From Diphasiastrum complanatum (Eukaryota; Streptophyta; Lycopodiopsida; Lycopodiales; Lycopodiaceae), in NCBI GenBank assembly GCA_029204225.1, contig CM055096.1, positions 76,357,521 through 76,421,520 on the forward strand: a stretch of 64,000 nt of DNA, given 5' to 3'. The first letter of the stretch is position 1. Each line of letters starts with the position of its first letter. Below the pieces are notes generated by a model, which saw only the letters and a program-made list of their open reading frames with translations, was not told the origin of the DNA and did not search any database. Positions 1-11,500 of the stretch are shown piece after piece. Both the position numbers and the translations under genes were made by a program.

Positions 1-615
1 ACTATTGTCGATCACATACTGAAGATCAAAGAGATTCGTGACCAATTAGTAGCAGTTGGAGAGCGAGTACTGACATTGAATAGTCTGAGTGAGTCACATC
101 AGATGTTTGTGACGAGTATAGCCACAAGAGAAAATCTTCCAACCTATGAAGAACTAGGTGGATTGCTTTTGCAAGAAGAGCAACGTCAAGAGAACTTGAA
201 TCATCGTAACATAGGCTATGATCAAGCTCTTGCAGTTAGAGGATGAGGTGGAAGATTTGGTCGTGGAAGGTATCAATCGAGAGGAGGAAACTCAAGTCGG
301 GGATAATTTCAACAATTTCATGAGCAAGTCAATGATAGTCCAAATCGAGGCAATTGGAATCAAGGCCGAGGTCAAGGACGCGGCTATTCAAGACAAAATA
401 AACTTGAAAATTGTAGGTACTACAACAAACTTGGCCATTGGGAGTGTGAATGCTTCAAGAAACAAAAGGAGATAGAACAAAGAAAAGGCAAATGGCAAGC
501 GGGCAATTATGTTGATCAACATCAATTTGCTGATGATTATTATGAAGACAACTATGTTGATCAACATCAATACGATGATGATCAATATGAAAATGATATA
601 GGTGAGAGTTCAAAC
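1..615 (+). pseudogene. Copia A: gag fragment (UBN2-type) with zinc knuckle
   Basis: Frame 1 is open from the first base of the window into the protease, broken only by stops TGA 244-246 and TAA 304-306. The N-terminal part reads as the end of a plant copia gag: a KIKEIRDQL helix, a SLSESHQMF stretch and a YEELGGLLLQEE motif. A glycine/arginine-rich linker and a degenerate zinc knuckle follow near 412-455, with one cysteine of the CX2C pair lost. Gag would package the RNA into virus-like particles in the cytoplasm. The 5' part lies outside the window. Two nonsense mutations make it a pseudogene. Confidence 0.8.
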
Positions 616-1639
616 TTGTTCATTACAGTATTAATGAAAAGTGATGAAGCTGAGGATACCTGGTACATTGATAGTGGTGTGTCCAAGCACATGACTTCAA
701 GGAAAGAGTGGTTTTCAAAACTCAAGAAAACTCACAATGGTGATGAAGTTGGACAAGCCGATGGCCAATTACTATATGTTAAAGCATTTGGAGTGGTTTC
801 AATGAAGTTAGCCAGCAGGAAGATAAAGCGAATAAGAGATGTGCAATATGTACCTGGCTTAGCTAACAATCTACTATTTGTTGGGACGATGGCATATCAA
901 CAACTCAAGGTTGAGTTTGACAACGACAAATGTCTTGTCAAAGACATCAAGAATCACTACAAAGTGATTGCTATAGGAGCTAGAGTCGATGGGAATTGAC
1001 TCTACAAATTGAATGCGAGATCTTTTACTCAAGCTATGGTAAGCACTGTTGATAGTCGAAGTGACCTTTGGAATCAAAGGTTTGGTCATATTAGTGCTCA
1101 AAGCTTGCAAATCCTTAAAAGAGGTAATCTAGTTGTTGGATTGTCTGATATCTCTTTTAAAGAAAAAATTTGTGAGGGTTGCATTTTGGGAAAACAAGAG
1201 AGAGAGAGAGAGAAGAGCCAATGGCATTCTTGATCTTGTTCATAGTGATATGTGTGGACCACTACAAACTAGGTCCATTAGTGGTTGTTACTATTTCATC
1301 ACATTCATTGATGACTATAGTAGACATATCTGGATTTATTTCATAAGCAAGAAATCTGATGCTTTTGCCAAGTTTTAGAGAGTTCAAGGCTCTAGTTGAA
1401 AAACAAATAGGCTGTTATATTAAGACCCTCAGATCAGATGGTGGCGGTGAGTATTTTTCAACAGAGTTCATAAATTTTTGCAAGGATCAGAGGATCAAGA
1501 AACAAACTACTGCACCCTATTCACCACAATAGAATAGAGTTGCAAAACGGAAAAACAAATCCATTATGGAGATGGCTAGGGCAATGCTTAAGAGAAAAGG
1601 TTTGCCAAATACTTTTTGGGCAGAAGCATGCAATACAGC
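616..1639 (+). pseudogene. Copia A: protease, pre-integrase domain and truncated integrase
   Basis: The aspartic protease site is WYIDSGVSKHM near 661-695, where DSGV replaces the usual DSGA. A GAG-pre-integrase region follows (LWNQRFGHIS, then CEGCILGK). TGA at 997-999 interrupts frame 1. Within 1195-1215 a short GA run sits in the coding frame and moves reading to frame 2, which continues as the integrase core (VHSDMCGP, FIDDYSRHIWIY, then TLRSDGGGEY). A second shift and a TAG at the SPQQN motif follow. Similarity stops in the middle of integrase near 1638, directly at sequence of a different copia element. The element is dead. Confidence 0.82.
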
Positions 1640-2525
1640 TACTCCTCAAAATCTAGTACAAGACCTGCCTTCAGTTAGCAAGCCAACTTCTCCATGCGAA
1701 AGCTATATTATCAGCAAGCATGCTAGAAGTCCTTTCAGTTCAGACTCAGTTCATACATCCAAGGGCTTGCTTGACCTTGTACACAACGACATTTGTGGTC
1801 CGATGCAGACTGCTTCCACGGGGGGAGCTCTCTTTTTCCTAACCTTCATCAACGACTTCTCTCGAAGGACTGCAACCTACTATATGAAGAACAAATCCGA
1901 AGCATTCAAGTACTTCAAGCAGTTCAAGGCGTCTGTAGAAAACCAGACCTAGAGGAAGATCAAGACTCTATGCACAGATGGAGGGGGAGAGTACATCTCC
2001 ATAGAATTCAAGGAGTTCTTTAAGGCCAACAAGATACTTCAACAATACACAACCAGCTACTCACCTCAGCCCAATGGTGTAGTTGTGTGGAAGAATCGGA
2101 CACTCATCGAAAGTGCCAAGAGCATGTTGACCCATGCTTCTATTCCCAATAAATTCTGGACAAAAGCTGTTACTATAGCCGCCTATTTGCAGAATCAATC
2201 CATCACCAAAGCCCTGAATGACAAGACACCTTATGAGTTGTGGACAAGATCAAAACCATCACTCAAACATATTCGAGTGTTTGGATGCATCGCTTTCGTT
2301 CAGATCCCTGAGGATCTAAGACGAAAGCTTGATGACAAGAGCAAAAAAACGATCTTCATCGGCTATTCCCAAATCACAAGGCATACAAGCTCTACAATTT
2401 GGATACCGAGAAGGCATTCACCAGTAGAGATGTCATTTTCGTGGAAGACCAGTTCCTCGACCACAAAGGGAAAGCTGTTGATAATTTCGACTCACGGATT
2501 GAGCAACCAGTCAATTCCGATCTAG
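1640..2525 (+). pseudogene. Copia B: pre-integrase tail and integrase
   Basis: From about 1640 the reading frame changes from copia A integrase to an earlier part of a second copia polyprotein. It then runs through a full integrase: LLDLVHNDICGPM (first Asp), FINDFSRR, LCTDGGGEYIS (second Asp), a degenerate SPQPNG motif, FWTKAV and VFGCIAFV. TAG near 1950 breaks the frame between the first and second catalytic residues, and another shift occurs near 2080. Copia B has no visible gag or protease, so its 5' half is missing at this junction. The protein would insert element cDNA into chromosomes. Confidence 0.82.
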
Positions 2526-3660
2526 AGATTCAACTGTAGAATCTCGACGTTGACTCATACGATGAGTCAGAATCTCAACGAGTCAACCCACATTAGAGGA
2601 CTGAAGTTCAACCCAGAAGGTCAAATAGGTCCAGACAACCTCCATCCAGATTTATGGATGAACTGGCCTGGTACTTCATGCAGGAACCAAACACAGTTGC
2701 TGAGGCGATGTCTACTCCTGATGTTGACCAATTGAAAGCAACAATGGACATCAAATTTGACTCTTTGTTGGAGAATCAAACATGGACACTCACTGAGTTG
2801 TCAAAGGACCGAAAACCAATTCCATGCAAATGGATATTCAAGGCAAAGTACGACGCTGAAGGAAGGCTAAATTGTTACAAGGCCAGGCTAGTCGTCAAAG
2901 ACTTTTTCCAGATTCCAGATCTGGATTATTCAGAAACCTTTAGCCCTGTCGTCAAACATGCGTCGATCCGCCTACTCCTCTCCTTTGCAGCTGCAGTAGA
3001 TCTCGAAGTTCATCAGATGGATGTCCAAAACGCTTTCCTCAATGGAACCATCGAAGAGAAAATCTATATGACACAGCCAGAGGGATACGAACTCAACGAC
3101 AAGCAACATCACCTTGTATGCAGAATTCACAAGGTGCTCTACGGGCTGAAACAATCACCCAGAGACTAGTTCCAGAAGATCAATGCATTTCTGATAAAGA
3201 ATGGTTCTATCCCAAACTTAGCAGACTCGAATCTTTACTTCAAATCTGTATCAAAATACCTCATCATCATCACTCTCTATGTAGATGATACACTCTTATT
3301 CAGTAATAATCTAAATCTGATGAAGGATACAAAATGCATGCTGGCCCAGGAATACAAGATGACTGACATGGGTCCAGCCCACTATTGTCTCGGAATCCAA
3401 ATTCAACAAGATCGACCCAACAGACTGATCTTTATCAGTCAACAACGATATCTCAACAACGTGCTGAAAAAGTATGGAATGGCCAACTACAAACCCAGTC
3501 ACTTTCCACTAGACCCTAGACTAAAACTCTCAAAGGAATAGTCTCCTCAAACTGAGGCAGAAAAAGAGGAGATGAAGCACTACTCATTTCAATCTATCAT
3601 CAACTCACTGATGTACGCAATGATCTGCACGCGACCAGACCTTGCATATTCAATCAGTAC
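2526..3660 (+). pseudogene. Copia B: reverse transcriptase
   Basis: The region is Ty1/copia RVT_2: KWIFKAKYDAEG, YKARLVVKDF, ETFSPVVKHASIR, HQMDVQNAFLNG, LYGLKQSPRD, then LYVDDTLLF near 3275-3300 with the catalytic YVDD. The stop at 3168-3170 is TAG where copia proteins normally have Trp after SPRD/SPRA, so a single TGG to TAG change explains it. Another TAG follows at 3539-3541, and a third at 3668-3670 just beyond this block. The frame is otherwise well preserved, which points to decay mainly by point mutation. Confidence 0.85.
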
Positions 3661-4258
3661 ACTTAGCTAGTTCCTGTTAAATCCAAGCATAGCTCATTGG
3701 AAAGCGCTAACAAAGGTCATGAAGTACATTCAAGCAACGACAACTCTCAGCATCTGCTATGGAGACAGCCAAACTGCCAATATCCTTGAAGCCTACACAT
3801 ATGCAGATTGGGCAGGAGATGTTGACACCAGAAAATCAACTTCTGGATTTATATTTTTATACAACCAAGGCCCAATCTCATGGAACAGCCAGAAGCAGAC
3901 CTCAATTGCATTATCATCAATAGCATCTGAATACATAGCTGCCACAAATGCAACCAAAGAGACGATCTGGCTTAGGCAATTGCTTGCAGACCTCAATCTT
4001 GCACAACTACTTCCTACAACAATTTATTGTGACAATCAAAGCACAATAGTGCTATCTCTCAATCCGAGATTTCACTCTCGAGAAATCAGGTATCACTACC
4101 TTAGAGAGAAAGTGCACAGTAAGGAAGTAGTATTGATTTTCTGTAGAACAAATCACATGGCAGTAAATTACTTCACAAAGGTTCTATCAAAGGAGCAACA
4201 TCTTAGATTTAGTGATATGTTAAATCTGAAGATCAAAGTTTTTCAGGATCCACATCAA
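3661..4258 (+). pseudogene. Copia B: RNase H domain
   Basis: This is the C-terminal copia RNase H. YADWAGDVDTRKST carries the first acidic residue, IALSSIASEYIAA the second and IYCDNQSTI the third. HYLREKVHSKEV and YFTKVLSKEQH follow as the usual tail. It is open from 3719 to 4309, but functional sequence ends at the polypurine tract near 4257; the last residues are LTR read-through. It degrades the RNA strand of the hybrid during reverse transcription. It belongs with the upstream reverse transcriptase and is separated from it by a nonsense codon. Confidence 0.85.
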
Positions 4259-4265
4259 GGGGGAG
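4257..4265 (+). promoter_or_regulatory. Copia B polypurine tract
   Basis: AAGGGGGAG directly precedes TGTTAGATT at 4266, the expected start of a 3' LTR, and lies just after the RNase H frame. This is the plus-strand primer site. Confidence 0.75.
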
Positions 4266-4436
4266 TGTTAGATTTTTTATGCTCAATCTTAAACAAATCG
4301 TTCAAGTAATGAGCATCCTGAAAAATTGAAGGCCGACAACATATTTTTAGGCTTTCACATTTTTTCCTTTGAGAATTTCTATGACTTAGAAATCATTTTT
4401 AAGACACCTTTGTCTTTTTTCGTCTTTTTCGCTCCT
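4266..4436 (+). repeat. Copia B 3' LTR remnant
   Basis: It begins TGTTAG after the polypurine tract. Its right end was not found: from about 4437 the sequence reads as gag of another copia on the minus strand, so the LTR is probably truncated. No matching 5' LTR is in the window. Confidence 0.5.
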
Positions 4437-4740
4437 TAGCGAAAAATGCGACACATTGGCCAAGTAAGAATGTCCCATGCCTCTTTGGAGCTGGAACAAT
4501 TAGCTACATGAGCTATTTGTGAATCTTTAAGATTTAGAGATACAATGGCAAGAGCTTTGCCATCCTTAGCTTCCCAGGTGGTTAGCATGTCATGTTCAGC
4601 CAGCTTGGCTATTGAACCGTTGACGTATCCCCAGAGTTTTTTTTTTTTGTGAGTATCATCTTCATCTTGAATTTCTACATGTGGAAGTCATCACTGTTGA
4701 ACTTGTTGATCAAGCGAATTTCTGCAGATGTTCCTTCCAT
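4437..4740 (-). pseudogene. Copia C: N-terminal gag fragment
   Basis: Read on the minus strand, a gag start codon lies at 4740-4738 (MEGTSAEIRLINKF). A typical gag opening follows: an SDDFHM motif with TAG in place of the usual Trp, then LWGYVNGSIAKL, WEAKDGKALAIVSLNLKDSQ and SSSKEAWDIL. The start sits about 60 bases downstream (in its own direction) of a PBS, as expected. Everything after the first ~100 codons is missing where it meets copia B, so this is a truncated 5' end. Confidence 0.72.
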
Positions 4741-4799
4741 GATGAATGATCTAAGTATAATAAAACAGTTTCAAATACTAATAGTAGTTTGGAACGATG

Positions 4800-4811
4800 G
4801 CTCTGATACCA
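4800..4811 (-). promoter_or_regulatory. Copia C primer binding site
   Basis: The minus strand reads TGGTATCAGAGC, the standard plant initiator tRNA-Met PBS. It lies between the LTR edge (TGTTGG at 4815) and the gag start at 4740. Confidence 0.85.
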
Positions 4812-4814
4812 CTC

Positions 4815-5395
4815 TGTTGGAGGGCTCTCGAAGAAATTAGGTGCGAAATAGGAAACAGAGCTCCAACATAGAGAACTTTAACAGGAACTTTACCAAACTA
4901 CAATATCAACATTGACTTAGATCGAATGGATGAATGTCTTAGTAGGTGTCAGAGACAACCATGAAGGGAGCGAATCAATTAGGCGTTTGACAGCCATGCC
5001 TCCATCGAGATTAGACATTTCGAATTGAGTGAGTGCCAATTGGGAGAGAAAATTATCAGAAAGCATTCGTAGTGGAATACACATAAAAAAATAGAGAATC
5101 TGAATTAAGCTATTGTGAATACAACCCTTAGATCATGATCTTGTGTCCAAAAATGGTTCACAACAGTGGTGCATTGTGTGCAGTGATCTTACTTAGCTAG
5201 CTACATATTAAATAACTATCTATTTTTCTTGAATGACTCTCACTCTCTCGGATATCTCTGATTATGTGGAATCAGATAGTTAAGACACAATGGAGTTTGC
5301 ATAGGAATTCTGATTCACTCTTCTCCACTTTCAACATCACATCATACTTCAATATGCTTGTGAATTGTCGTTGTGTATATACACATGAAACAATT
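4815..5395 (-). repeat. Copia C 5' LTR (right boundary uncertain)
   Basis: The left edge TGTTGG is three bases from the PBS. The right end is placed near 5395 only because TG...CA-type ends occur there; no second LTR copy or target duplication was found to confirm it. The stretch has no open coding frame. Confidence 0.5.
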
Positions 5396-5652
5396 ACAAT
5401 GACTGCGTGGGCAACGAGCGTGAAATAGTACAGGTACTAAAAAGTACTAAAGTGAATTGTGACGTGGTCTGCGTCGGACGGAGCACTGTGGATGATGTGG
5501 ACCTCGAACTCTAAGACTTTGAATTCGAAGTAGGTCGAAGAAGATGTAGAACTCGAAGGCCTCGAGCTTGAAGAGTTCGTCATTCGTGCTTCTGCTCTAG
5601 TTGATTGATTGCACAGACGCTCAACTTCAGAGAGTAAGGCTGCAATGCTGTT

Positions 5653-5862
<210 letters not shown>

Positions 5863-6081
5863 ATTAATGTCTTTTCCATGCCAAAAGGCATATAAGATGA
5901 ACGAGTACATCAGATAAAGTTGGACACAAGATGGATCAGTGCCGTCAAAGCAAAATAACAAAACTAACTAAGAAGAGATTCATATAGCCATGATTATATG
6001 GTGCGTAGACCATTTACATGTTCAACTGGACATCTCTTCATTTCTCTATCTCAAATTCTATCTCAGAAATCTTCTCATTAA

Positions 6082-6992
6082 CTATAGGCTTCCGATCGAC
6101 AAGTCTGATAATACCATCACGATAGATAAGCCGCTTGCCAGTTGATAGAGCTTCTTGTCTTGCCTTCTACGTTCTTGAACTTGGATGAAGGTAAGATCTA
6201 CGTCTAAGTAGACTTTGGTATCCCGCAATTGGAATATCTTCTCTAAAACTTCACATCGGTGAGTATCCAGGTCCTTCTTAGGTCGCCAGGTAGTTTCCAT
6301 ACCTTTGTTATGGTGTTGAAGATTTCCTTCCAAAAACCTCTCAGCTTCTTTGACATCATTTTGAGAGTTCGGGATACCTCTAACACGAACATTGAGAGCT
6401 TTATGTTCTCGCAGATGGCTCTCAGTGAACGTGGCTGACATAAACGAAGGTGAAGGCAAAGGTGGAGAGATAATTGTAGACGAACCTTTAAGCACATCTG
6501 CCCATGACCGAACAATCGTATGGTGCTGTTCCACCTGATTTTCAAGGTGTTGGATTTTAGCTGAAGTAGCGATTTGAAAAGAAGCTTCACTTTTTATAAC
6601 TACAACTTCGTTCTTGAGTTCTTGAGTTCTTGAATGGAAGTATCCAACTCCTGAAGATGCGATTGTACCCCTAGAAGTAGAGAATCATGAGAAGCCAGTT
6701 GCTCTCTGTGATTGTTAAGGTATTCAAATGGACGGAGTTGATCATCCCGAAGAAGTTTGACCAAGGCATATGGAGGGAAAGAAACAAGTGCTACTGGAGT
6801 GTCTGGAGTCAAGGGAATAGCTACAGTAGTTTCACTATTATCAAGAACAGGGTTTGATGGGGAGAGAGGAACTGCAACAAACATAGAAGGAGAAGGGGTA
6901 GGCGGATCTGGCTGTAAGGAAGATGCTAAAGCCATGCTGGAAATAGAGGATGGTTTAGGAGTAGAGGCAACGACTCCTTTGCGACGTGACAT
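6082..6992 (-). pseudogene. LINE ORF1-like or unknown coiled-coil protein, frameshifted
   Basis: The minus strand starts at ATG 6992 (MSRRKGVV). It reads a Pro/Ser-rich N-terminus (about residues 1-80), a coiled coil, a SWADVLKGS motif and a basic region with LNVRVRGIP that resembles the start of an L1 ORF1p RNA-binding fold. It ends near 6082. The frame breaks at 6600-6640, inside a three-fold tandem repeat of an 8-base unit (TTCTTGAG), so slippage probably caused the break. No LINE ORF2 (endonuclease/RT) is nearby. The domain order suggests a nucleic-acid-binding chaperone. The family call is tentative and it could be a lineage-specific host gene. Confidence 0.4.
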
Positions 6993-7059
6993 ATCTTATT
7001 GTGATGGAGGAGGGTGCTCAGACCTGCAGAAGATCAGCAATAGCGAGGGCACACCTGCA

Positions 7060-7262
7060 ACGACAGGGCACTAGCGTTGGACAACGATGGAGCAGTCGCG
7101 ATGGGTAGCGATGGAGCAGATCCGCAACAACAGGGTAGAGCAGCGATGGAGGGCCAACAACTCAGGGTAGAAAAGTAGCGATGGAGGCCCAGCAGGGCAA
7201 CGATGGAGGGCCAACAACAACAACGATGGAGGGTGCCCACAACAGAGCATTCGCCATCCCTG
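7060..7262 (+). repeat. Imperfect minisatellite (AGCGATGGAGG-like)
   Basis: Six or more degenerate copies of a unit around AGCGATGGAGGGCC, spaced 25-45 bases apart, fill the sequence between the ORF1-like gene and the next AG tract. The units are too diverged for exact boundaries. Confidence 0.6.
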
Positions 7263-7290
7263 GCGCTGACCACTGTGTGAGTGAGTGAGT

Positions 7291-8220
<930 letters not shown>

Positions 8221-8308
8221 ATGAACACATTTCTAAACTCAAACTCTCATGCAATAAACTCCCATGAACACATTTCTAAACTCAAACTCTCATGCAATAA
8301 ACTCCCAT
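8221..8308 (+). repeat. 43-bp tandem duplication in the SPC2 promoter region
   Basis: Two copies of a 43-base unit that opens ATGAACACATTTCTAAACTC lie back to back, with starts at 8221 and 8264. They are essentially identical, so the duplication is recent. It sits about 180-270 bases upstream of the SPC2 start codon. Confidence 0.93.
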
Positions 8309-8364
8309 CTTTGGGAGAAGCATAGAGAGAGAGCTTATTGTATAGAGCAAAGTAACAAAGTGTG

Positions 8365-8372
8365 AATAAAAG
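8365..8372 (+). promoter_or_regulatory. Possible TATA-like element for SPC2
   Basis: AATAAAAG lies about 120 bases upstream of the start codon, in the only AT-rich window at a suitable distance. It is weak and unsupported by any transcript data. Confidence 0.25.
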
Positions 8373-8399
8373 GTATGTTCACATAGGCCATTAATTAGG

Positions 8400-8457
8400 G
8401 CTTGGGACCCAAGTTCTCTCAGATACTTTTCTGCCTTCCTTTCGTTATTTCTTCTGT

Positions 8458-8489
<32 letters not shown>

Positions 8490-8490
8490 G
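8400..8490 (+). promoter_or_regulatory. Probable SPC2 5' UTR with pyrimidine tract and GA/GATA repeat
   Basis: A TTCTCTC/CTTCC pyrimidine-rich leader is followed by (GA)n and three GATAGA units that abut the ATG at 8491. GA/CT microsatellites are common in plant 5' UTRs. The transcription start is not determined. Confidence 0.5.
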
Positions 8491-8577
8491 ATGGGCTCGG
8501 AAGCTGGAGCTAAGAAGACGATTAACCTGAACGATCACTATGCAATCAAGCGTATCTTGGATGAGACCGTCTCTGAG
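8491..8577 (+). CDS. SPC2: SPC2 exon 1
   Basis: Codes for residues 1-29 from ATG 8491. It ends GAG|GTAAGTGAG, a strong major-type donor in phase 0. The start is the only ATG in the frame and follows the GA-rich leader directly. Confidence 0.92.
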
Positions 8578-11500
8578 GTAAGTGAGTGCACCTTTACAGC
8601 ATTTTCCTATGAATTTTTCTTCCAAAAAACAACAATTCTGCTTGCTTTTTTGACGTTGTTCTCAGAAAGCTTCAGATCGCTTCCGTCTGTCTGTTGTGGT
8701 TTATTGTGGATCAATTCTGTGGGAGGCACAATGCCACCACTGCAGGCGGCTGGAATATTTGAACAAGCATTGTGCTTTGGCTGAAAAATATGATTGGCCA
8801 GGGCATTCTGAATGATTATGTCGTTGCCCCTTCGATATTGTAACAGTTACGAATAGTGGAATCGGCCTTGGTGAGCCGTTCCGCCAGGAACCTCTGTCAG
8901 GAGCTGGGTAGGGCAAGCGGGCTTCCGGGTGCAGCCGGCATATTGGATTGCAGGGATTCCTAGGTGGAATTTACCAATTAAGGGTGGTTCCAGGGCTCAG
9001 TAGAAAACTTTTTTGTTTTTCTGTTTTGGTAACTTTCTGCAAGGAGCTGGTTCTGGATGTAACCATGTTGGTGATGACATTAGCAGGTTGGTCACGTCCC
9101 TAACCTTCATGGTCATGACATCAGCAAGGAGCAACTGATGCCGATGACCGTCATGGTGATGACCAAAAGGCACCTGAGGGGATTCTGGACGGCAACCTAT
9201 TTTCTCTTGCACTAAAATTATGGAGATTGCTGGTACACTGCCATAGAAAGTGATGCTGTCAAAGAAGCTCTTCAATGCATGGCATTTAGCTTGCCTTTAT
9301 GTGTTGCTTAATATGCTTGCCATGGTCAAAGAGGTAGCAAGATGAAAGCTTCCACCTCAACTTGGAGGCTAGTACAAAGTGAATATGCCAAGGCATTCCA
9401 TGGAACATTGTCTGTTTGCTAGTTAACTCGCTTCAGATGTGGCCCGTTGTGTGCATACACCAAACCCTAGATTGTTTCTTTATAACATATGTTGATGATA
9501 GGCTTGACACATCATCCAAGTAGAGATCACTAGAGTTTTAGGGCTTGAGTAAGTACTTCGACTAAATTGAATTATTTTGAGCATTTGAAGTTTGAGTGGA
9601 CAACAAACATGTGAATTGATAGAATTAGTTGGTTATTCACGCACAGGTTCCTCCTATTGCCATTTCGAATCTTGGAAGACTTTTGAAAAGTTTACATGGA
9701 ACTAATCTCCCATCTAATACGCTAAATCATTCCCTCAAAGAAATGGTGAATTTAACGTGCCGGTCTCATTCCTAGGAATGCATACGCAATGTGTGATTGT
9801 GTTGATATGGTAGGGCTTGTCATAAGAACTAAACCTTAAACTAATATAAAAGTAATAAAAGGCCATTAAAAAAATTGTAGAACCAAGTTCAATCAACTAA
9901 TAAAACTACGATATACCCTAAATATATCCTATAGCCTTTATCGGATGTTTGCAATCATCCTTGGGCCCAAATCAGAGAGTTCTAGAGCCGAAGAGTTGCT
10001 GTTTAGTCAACGAGGTTGTTTATAGATGGGCTATTTAAATTGTACGGTCTACCTTCCGACATAGTCAGCGACCAGGACAATAAGTTTAATGGAAATTTTT
10101 GGAGGGCAATATTCCATCATCTCCATACTAAACTTAACATGAGTACCACTGACCATCCACAGACGGACGGTCAAACAAAAAGAGTAAATCAGGTGCTGGA
10201 GGATATGCTTCGTGCATACGTTAGCAAAAAACAGACTAATTGGAAGGAGTATCTCTATCATGCCTATGACATGAAATATTGGGCCCCCTTTTTACCTCAA
10301 TTCAAGTCATAAAACGATTTTTTGAAGGCCTTCAAAAAATACTAGCCTTCTTTCATTTAGATTTTAAATCACTTGTCCTTATCATATCATCATTACAAGT
10401 AGAGTTAGAGGAGAGTTAGTGGGTGGGTTAGAATTTGTAGATCTAATTTACACCATTGGATGTGCCATGTCATATGGACCATTCTATCTCGATTGTCATT
10501 CTCTTATTGGTACACATGTCGTCATTAACACTAATTATAAGTAGTGAAGAGGCCCTTTTTGAGTCCAATTAAGGCCCTAATGTTACGTCTTTTCGTATGC
10601 ATAAGAGACCACATGCTCTAGTTCCACTCACAAGCCGAAGTAAAACAATCCTGAGCAAGGATGTGAGTGGCAAGAGCAATAATTTATGGGGCAAATCTGC
10701 CCACCACACCATGTGAGCAAGTCTTGCAAGTACTCATCATAAGACAAACTTAAGATGGCTTGAATAACTAAATACCCATGGTTACACAAATCTCGACCTT
10801 TTGGGACAAAGTGACCTATGGATTAACTTTAGCATAGTCATTTATTTCTAACAGATTATGCTTTTTCTGTCTTGGCAATCATCTTGTCAATGATTGTCCT
10901 CGTCGCACGGACATGAAGCTCCATGTTTTACAACAGCGTCAAGATAAGGATAAGGATGAGGAAATTTTGGAAGACTTATTTGTAAGTGACGATGAGTAGG
11001 CAGCCTGTATAGTTTTTCTTTCTTTTGCATGTATATAAGTTCGGGCATGAGGGTATGTCTCATGTCTTAAAGGGGGAGTGACCATCTGTTGAGGGTCCTC
11101 TTGTTACCTATATGCAAATAAAGAGAATGGAGTTTCAGTATTTGTGGTTGTGTTATGTGAATGTTGATTCCAGTTTTGATTCTTATGTTGGTAATAATCA
11201 GATAAGCACACTCACTAATAAACCACCAAAGTACTCGGTAGATGGTGACCAATTGACTCTTGAGTATTGTATCTCAATGATGGTGGTGTAGAACTTCATG
11301 AAGTAAAATATGACAATATCTCAAAATAGAAGTTCTCATTGTAATGAATTATCCCAGTGACCAGATTTGTGCTATAAGTGAAAAATCTGAGATATCATAG
11401 TTGCAGAAGTGAACTAGACCTATGTGAGAAATCTTATCCAAGTGAACTAGACCATCATTTGTTGACCTGTAACACTCTCTGTGAATGGATATGGATGAGA

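Noticed and set aside
8860-9000. GC-richer block considered as a structural RNA (tRNA, 5S, SRP or group II domain V)
   Set aside because: None of the conserved boxes or stems of those RNAs could be found.
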